Source: FLUQ01 sp031551515 (GTDB lineage Bacteria; Desulfobacterota; Desulfovibrionia; Desulfovibrionales; Desulfovibrionaceae). Taken from it: DNA of 18,706 bases. The notes beneath the pieces were generated by a model. It was not told the DNA's origin and searched no databases. It worked only from the letters and a program-made list of their open reading frames with translations. A program made the position numbers and the translations under genes. Within the stretch, counting starts at the first letter, position 1. The number at the start of each line of letters is the position of its first letter. This document shows, piece after piece, positions 14,628 through 18,706 of this stretch. The stretch covers positions 1-18,706 of the forward strand of contig JAVBNL010000072.1 in NCBI GenBank assembly GCA_031551515.1, read 5' to 3'.

Positions 14628-16151
14628 ATGATGAAACGAATTGTGACCCTGTGCATCGCATGCCTGCTGGCTTTCCCCGTCATTTCCTCGGCGGCGGCCG
14701 ACATGAGCGTGCTGCGCGTCGGCGTTGACGGCGACGCCAAAAACCTTGACCCCCAGAACTCTGTGGACACGTACAGCTTTTCTATCGTGCGCCAGATGTA
14801 CGAGCCCCTGGTGACCTGGGACGGGTACCAGAAAAAATTGGTGCCCGTGCTGGCTGAAAAGTGGGAAATGCTTGATGACAGCACCTACAAATTCTACCTG
14901 CGCAAAGGCGTGAAATTCCACAACGGCGACGACTTCACCGCCGAAGACGTCGTGTATTCGCTCAAACGCGTCGCCTCGCCCGATTCCGTTTTCGCGGGTT
15001 CCCGCGGCAAGTTTATTAATGTGAACGGCTTTGAGATCATCGACAAATACACGGTCATCGTGCGCACCAACGGCCCGGTGGGCGGCTTTCTTTCTTCCAT
15101 GAAGCACCCCTACGCCTCGATCATGAGCAAACGCGCCGTGACCGAAGGCGGCCGCGATTATTCCAAAAACCCCGTGGGTACCGGCCCCTATAAATTCAGC
15201 AAGTGGGTCAAGGGCGAATATGCCGAGTTTGACCGTTTTGACCAGTATTACGGCAAAAAAGGCAACTTCGGCAAAATCCGCTTCATTGTGCTGCCTGACA
15301 ACAGCAGCCGCATGATCGCCGTGGAAACCGGCAAAGTGGATATGATCTACGGCGTGCCGTACAATGATTACGACCGTCTGAAGAAAGAAAATAAAGTGCA
15401 AGTGGTTGAAGCCGAAGGCATGGTGCTGACCCACCTCGGCATGAACACCCAGCGCGGCGAGCTGAAAGACCCCCGCGTGCGCTTGGCCATTGAATACGCC
15501 ATCGACAAAGAAGCCTACGCCAAAGTCGTGTACAACGGCCACGCCAAACCGGCCGAAGGTCCGCTGCCCCCCGTGAGCATGTGGTACCCCACGAAGCGCG
15601 AATCGTTCGCCTACAACCCGAAAAAAGCCAAAGAACTGCTGAAAGAAGCCAAGTTCCAAGGCAAAACCCCGCTGACCCTTTTGGTTATGCCCAACAAAGA
15701 CCGCGTTGACGGCGCCACTCTGGTGCAGGCCATGCTGGCTGACGTGGGCATCCCCGCCGAAGTGAAGGTTATGGAAACCGCGCTGTTTGAAAAAGAGCTG
15801 AACGCCGGCAACGGCGACATGTACATCGGCACCTGGGGCATGCAGACCAGCTCCCCCGACCCGTCGGTGTTCTGGCAGGCGCTGTTCACCATCAGCACCA
15901 TCGGCACCACCAACAAAACCCACATCAACGACAAGGAACTGGATGGCGCCATTCAGGCCGCGTCGAGCACCGTCGACGAGTCCAAGCGTCCGCCGTTGTT
16001 CCAGAAGTGCTGGGATCTGCTCAACAAACTCCACCCCATCGCGTATCTGACCGTGGCCAATGAAATCTACGCCGGCAAGAAGAACCTGGTGGGTCTGGAA
16101 ACTTTGCGGAGCGGCAAAGTCAACTATCTTGGCGATCTGAGCTTTAAATAA
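14628..16151 (+). CDS. ABC transporter solute-binding protein, family 5 (peptide/dipeptide)
   Basis: A 507-residue periplasmic binding protein of the DppA/OppA class. A type I signal peptide (MMKRIVTLCIACLLAFPVISSAAA, cleavage near residue 24) has no lipobox cysteine at the cleavage site, so the protein should be soluble in the periplasm. Family blocks seen are YEPLVTWDGYQKKLVPVLAEKW-type, FHNGDDFTAEDVVYSL, and NPVGTGPYKFSKW, plus a C-terminal RSGKVNYLGDLSF end. AGAAGGA precedes ATG 14628. It captures an oligopeptide or peptide-like ligand for the DppBCD-type permease encoded next. A strong hairpin follows its stop. The ligand is not determinable. Confidence 0.95.
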   Translation: MMKRIVTLCIACLLAFPVISSAAADMSVLRVGVDGDAKNLDPQNSVDTYSFSIVRQMYEPLVTWDGYQKKLVPVLAEKWEMLDDSTYKFYLRKGVKFHNGDDFTAEDVVYSLKRVASPDSVFAGSRGKFINVNGFEIIDKYTVIVRTNGPVGGFLSSMKHPYASIMSKRAVTEGGRDYSKNPVGTGPYKFSKWVKGEYAEFDRFDQYYGKKGNFGKIRFIVLPDNSSRMIAVETGKVDMIYGVPYNDYDRLKKENKVQVVEAEGMVLTHLGMNTQRGELKDPRVRLAIEYAIDKEAYAKVVYNGHAKPAEGPLPPVSMWYPTKRESFAYNPKKAKELLKEAKFQGKTPLTLLVMPNKDRVDGATLVQAMLADVGIPAEVKVMETALFEKELNAGNGDMYIGTWGMQTSSPDPSVFWQALFTISTIGTTNKTHINDKELDGAIQAASSTVDESKRPPLFQKCWDLLNKLHPIAYLTVANEIYAGKKNLVGLETLRSGKVNYLGDLSFK

Positions 16152-16157
16152 CCTGAC

Positions 16158-16186
16158 CGGGCGGCGCCGGTTTTCGGCGCCGCCCG
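16158..16186 (+). promoter_or_regulatory. intercistronic hairpin after the binding-protein gene
   Basis: CGGGCGGCGCCG pairs perfectly with CGGCGCCGCCCG (12 bp) around a GTTTT loop, 7 bases after the stop of the binding-protein gene. The following bases CTTTCCCC give only a weak U-tract. It is probably a partial terminator or 3'-end stabiliser that keeps the binding protein more abundant than the permease. Confidence 0.6.
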
Positions 16187-16222
16187 CTTTCCCCAGCCAC
16201 CATACGGCAGGCGAGAGGAACA

Positions 16223-17146
16223 ATGCTGCGATATACGATTCGAAGAACGTTACTGCTTATCCCCATAGCCCTCAGCGTGATGTTTATTTTGTTCACGCTG
16301 CTGTGGTTCACCCCCGGCGACCCGGCCACGATCGCGCTCGGGGAAGAAGCTTCCCAAGAAAGCATCGCCGCTTTCAGGAATGAACACGGCCTGGATAAAC
16401 CTTTTCTGGCCCAATTCGGCACGTATGTGAAAAAAGTCGTGCTGCACGGCGACGTCGGCTTTTCTTTCGTCATGCGCGCGCCGGTTTCCGAAGAGCTGAT
16501 GCCCAGGGTGCCGGTGACCATGAAACTTGCTTTCTGGGCGGTTTTCATAAGCACGGTGTTCGGCATACCGCTTGGGGTCATTTGCGCCATCCGCCAGTAT
16601 TCGATGGCGGACAGCGTCATCACCATCATCACGCTGCTCGGCATATCCACCCCGACATTCTGGACAGGGCTTTTATTCATCCTCGCTTTTTCCGTGAAGC
16701 TGGGCTGGCTGCCTTCCATGGGATTCGACACGGTAAGCGAGATGGTGCTGCCCATATTGACTTTGTCAGGCACATCCATGGCCATTATCGCCCGAATGAC
16801 GCGCTCAAGCATGCTTGAGGTCATCAAGGCGGATTATATCCGAACCGCGCGCTCGAAAGGGCAGAAAGAATCCGTGGTCATTTACCGCCACGCTTTGCCC
16901 AACGCGCTGATACCGGTTTTGACGGTCGTCGGCATTCAGTTCGGGACTTTGCTCGGCGGCTCTATCGTCACCGAAGCGATATTTTCCATCTCCGGCATCG
17001 GCCGGTTGATGATCGAGGCTATCAGAATGCGCGATTACCCCGTCATTCAGGCCGGGGTGCTGTTCATTTCCATGGCCTTTTGTCTGGTCAATCTGGCCGT
17101 CGACGTGCTGTACGCCTTCGTCGACCCGCGCATCAGGATGAAATAG
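16223..17146 (+). CDS. dppB: ABC transporter permease, DppB/OppB type
   Basis: A 307-residue inner-membrane permease with six predicted spanning helices and the N-terminal signature MLRYTIRRTLLLIP of this class, followed by FTPGDPA in the first periplasmic loop. The cytoplasmic EAA loop reads RTARSKGQKESVVIYRHALPN, where the ATPase docks. The C-terminal VDPRIRMK is typical. AGAGGA lies before ATG 16223. The subunit forms the channel with the DppC-type partner encoded 8 bases downstream. The exact substrate class (di-, oligopeptide, nickel or other) cannot be assigned, so the symbol is by family only. Confidence 0.94.
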   Translation: MLRYTIRRTLLLIPIALSVMFILFTLLWFTPGDPATIALGEEASQESIAAFRNEHGLDKPFLAQFGTYVKKVVLHGDVGFSFVMRAPVSEELMPRVPVTMKLAFWAVFISTVFGIPLGVICAIRQYSMADSVITIITLLGISTPTFWTGLLFILAFSVKLGWLPSMGFDTVSEMVLPILTLSGTSMAIIARMTRSSMLEVIKADYIRTARSKGQKESVVIYRHALPNALIPVLTVVGIQFGTLLGGSIVTEAIFSISGIGRLMIEAIRMRDYPVIQAGVLFISMAFCLVNLAVDVLYAFVDPRIRMK

Positions 17147-17154
17147 GGGGCGAT

Positions 17155-18012
17155 ATGGCGTTTATCAACAAAAATTCAGCCTTATATTACACGCTGGTTC
17201 GTCTGCGCCGGAACTATCTGGCCATGGGCGGTTTCGCCGTCATCTTGCTTTTGATCTTCGTGGCCATTTTCGCGGAACAGATCGCCCCTTACGGCTATGC
17301 GCAGCAAGACTGGCGGGCCATACACAAAGGGTCTTCCTTGGCGCACCTGCTCGGAACGGACGAATTCGGCCGCGACGTGCTGAGCCGCCTTATCTTCGGC
17401 GCGCGCATATCCTTGCAGGTCGGCCTGGTCGCCGTGTGCATCGCGCTTGTCATCGGCAGCGCCATCGGCGCCATTGCCGGGTATTTCGGCGGCAAGCTCG
17501 ACAACTTCCTCATGCGGCTTATGGACATTCAGCTGGCCATCCCCACCATTTTGCTGGCCATCGTGGTTTCCGCGGTGCTTGGACCGGGTTTGATGAACCT
17601 GATGGTGGCTGTCGGCATAACGGCCGTGCCGCGTTTCGCCCGTATCATGCGGGCCTCGGTGCTTTCGGTGAAAGACATGGAATTCATTGAGGCCGCCCGG
17701 GCCATGGGCGCATCGCACAACCGCATCATCATGCTTTATATCCTGCCGAACTGCGCGGCGCCGCTTATCGTGCAGTCCACGCTGACCGTCGCGAACTCCA
17801 TCTTGTTCGCGGCGACGCTCAGCTTTTTGGGGCTGGGCATTCAGCCGCCGTTTCCCGAATGGGGCGGCATGCTGTCTTCTGCGCGCGGCTTCATGCAGAC
17901 AAACCCGGCCCTTAGCGTGTACCCCGGCCTTGCCATCATGATCATGATTCTGGCCCTTAACTTCATCGGCGATGGTCTGCGCGACGCGCTTGACCCCAAG
18001 CAAAAACGGTAG
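17155..18012 (+). CDS. dppC: ABC transporter permease, DppC/OppC type
   Basis: A 285-residue permease with the OppC N-terminal extension, then LLGTDEFGRDVLSRLIFGAR, the standard DppC motif, and the EAA loop FIEAARAMGASHNRIIMLYILPN. SFLGLGIQPPFPEWG and the closing DGLRDALDPK are also characteristic. The start is ATG 17155, with GGGGG five bases before it. An upstream frame from 17080 reads through the end of the dppB-type gene and is not used. It pairs with the upstream permease in an operon with only 8 bases between them. Confidence 0.94.
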   Translation: MAFINKNSALYYTLVRLRRNYLAMGGFAVILLLIFVAIFAEQIAPYGYAQQDWRAIHKGSSLAHLLGTDEFGRDVLSRLIFGARISLQVGLVAVCIALVIGSAIGAIAGYFGGKLDNFLMRLMDIQLAIPTILLAIVVSAVLGPGLMNLMVAVGITAVPRFARIMRASVLSVKDMEFIEAARAMGASHNRIIMLYILPNCAAPLIVQSTLTVANSILFAATLSFLGLGIQPPFPEWGGMLSSARGFMQTNPALSVYPGLAIMIMILALNFIGDGLRDALDPKQKR

Positions 18013-18018
18013 GGGAAT

Positions 18019-18706
18019 ATGGCGGACGCAAAAGACCTCTTGCTTGATATTCAGGACCTCTCGGTCTGTTTCAATACGGACTCCGGCACGGTGTACGCCG
18101 TGAACCATTTGAACATGCAGCTTGAGCGCGGCAAGTCCATCGGTTTCGTCGGAGAAACGGGCGCGGGCAAAACCACGACGGCGCTTTCCATCCTGCGCCT
18201 TATCCAGTCGCCTCCCGGCCGCATAAGCAGCGGGCGCATTCTGTTCAACGGCGAAGACCTGCTGACCAAAACGGAAAACGAAATGCGCCACATCCGTGGC
18301 GGCGAGATCTCCATGATCTTTCAGGACCCCATGACCAGCCTTAACCCGACCATGACCGTGGGCGACCAGATCATGGAAATGGTGCGGCTGCACTCGGACA
18401 TGGATAAAAACAAGGCCTGGGAACGGGCGGAAGAAATGCTGAGCCTCGTCGGCATCCGGCCGGAACGGGCGAAAAACTACCCGCACCAGTTCAGCGGCGG
18501 CATGCGCCAGCGCGTGTGCATCGCCATCGCGCTGGCCTGCCAGCCCAGTCTGCTGATCGCGGACGAGCCGACCACCGCGCTGGACGTGACCATTCAGGCC
18601 CAGGTGATCGAGCTGATCAAAGATTTGCAGCGCAAGGTCAAGACATCCATGCTGCTGATCACCCATGACCTGGGCATCGTGGCCGAAACCTGCGACGCCG
18701 TGGCCA
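18019..18706 (+). CDS. dppD: ABC transporter ATP-binding protein, DppD/OppD type (partial, runs off the window)
   Basis: The first 229 residues of an oligopeptide ABC ATPase. Walker A is GETGAGKT (45-52), the Q-loop is IFQDP (100-104), the ABC signature is FSGGMRQR (158-165), Walker B is LLIADEP (178-184) followed by the D-loop TALD, and the switch His216 lies in ITHD. All catalytic parts are intact and the frame is open to the last base. About 95 more residues, including the C-terminal oligopeptide domain with its cysteine cluster, would be expected beyond the window. ATG 18019 is 6 bases after the dppC-type stop, with AGGGGA immediately before it, so it is tightly coupled. It hydrolyses ATP to drive import with the permeases just upstream. 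A DppF-type partner should follow outside the window. Confidence 0.94.
   Translation, partial: MADAKDLLLDIQDLSVCFNTDSGTVYAVNHLNMQLERGKSIGFVGETGAGKTTTALSILRLIQSPPGRISSGRILFNGEDLLTKTENEMRHIRGGEISMIFQDPMTSLNPTMTVGDQIMEMVRLHSDMDKNKAWERAEEMLSLVGIRPERAKNYPHQFSGGMRQRVCIAIALACQPSLLIADEPTTALDVTIQAQVIELIKDLQRKVKTSMLLITHDLGIVAETCDAVA

Noticed and set aside
14553..16223. 556-residue minus-strand open frame opposite the peptide-binding protein gene
   Set aside because: It is a Phe/His/Gly/Val-rich antisense translation of a gene with clear family motifs and signal peptide, and has no ribosome binding site or domain.
17182..18666. 494-residue minus-strand open frame opposite the dppC- and dppD-type genes
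   Set aside because: It crosses two motif-rich plus-strand genes and reads as Gln/His/Arg-rich shadow sequence.

Overview
The window looks like a chromosomal segment of an anaerobic, sulfite-reducing Desulfovibrionaceae-type bacterium (Desulfovibrio/Bilophila-like). This is an inference: the genes are GC-rich with AT-rich control regions, a complete TRAP transporter lies beside an oxygen-sensitive glycyl radical enzyme, and the control logic is sigma-54 based. No rRNA, tRNA, CRISPR array or insertion sequence was found.

Layout. Positions 1-220 are extreme G/C homopolymer sequence that is probably assembly-damaged. A PfkB-type sugar/nucleoside kinase follows (235-1167, +). It converges on a seven-gene minus-strand cluster, listed here in transcription order: glycyl radical enzyme (9976-7487), its radical SAM activase (7405-6506), a short-chain dehydrogenase (6481-5708), TRAP binding protein DctP (5623-4622), DctQ (4483-3977), DctM (3977-2679) and a PAS/AAA+/Fis sigma-54 activator (2612-1209). 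A 391-base AT-rich region (9977-10367) separates this cluster from divergent glnS (10368-12095, +). A second plus-strand operon then runs off the window: M20 amidohydrolase (12326-13534), UroD-superfamily protein (13588-14583), family-5 peptide-binding protein (14628-16151), and DppB-, DppC- and DppD-type components (16223-17146, 17155-18012, 18019 to the edge).

How the first cluster should work. The glycyl radical enzyme carries the cysteine, glutamate and radical glycine of C-X-cleaving lyases. It also has Arg188, Gln192, Trp373 and Arg677 at the places where isethionate sulfite-lyase (IslA) holds its sulfonate, each one residue earlier than the IslA numbering I recall. The most economical reading is sulfonate uptake by the TRAP system, C-S cleavage that releases sulfite for respiration, and dehydrogenase handling of the C2/C3 carbon skeleton. 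Isethionate and 2,3-dihydroxypropane-1-sulfonate (DHPS) are the leading substrates. The extra dehydrogenase and Ile681 (Phe in IslA as I recall it) lean toward a bulkier, chiral substrate such as DHPS. A -24/-12 promoter (GG-N10-GC) lies 53 bases upstream of the lyase start, with TGCA-containing dyads further upstream that suit the activator encoded at the end of the same cluster.

A recurring design. Three perfect 12-14 bp GC-rich hairpins without good U-tracts follow the gene whose product is expected to be needed in excess: lyase/activase, DctP/DctQ and peptide-binding protein/DppB. They probably set unequal expression within operons. The second operon is an importer of small peptides or amidated compounds plus a hydrolase, with an unexplained UroD-family protein that has a possible metal site (H227, H229, C308).
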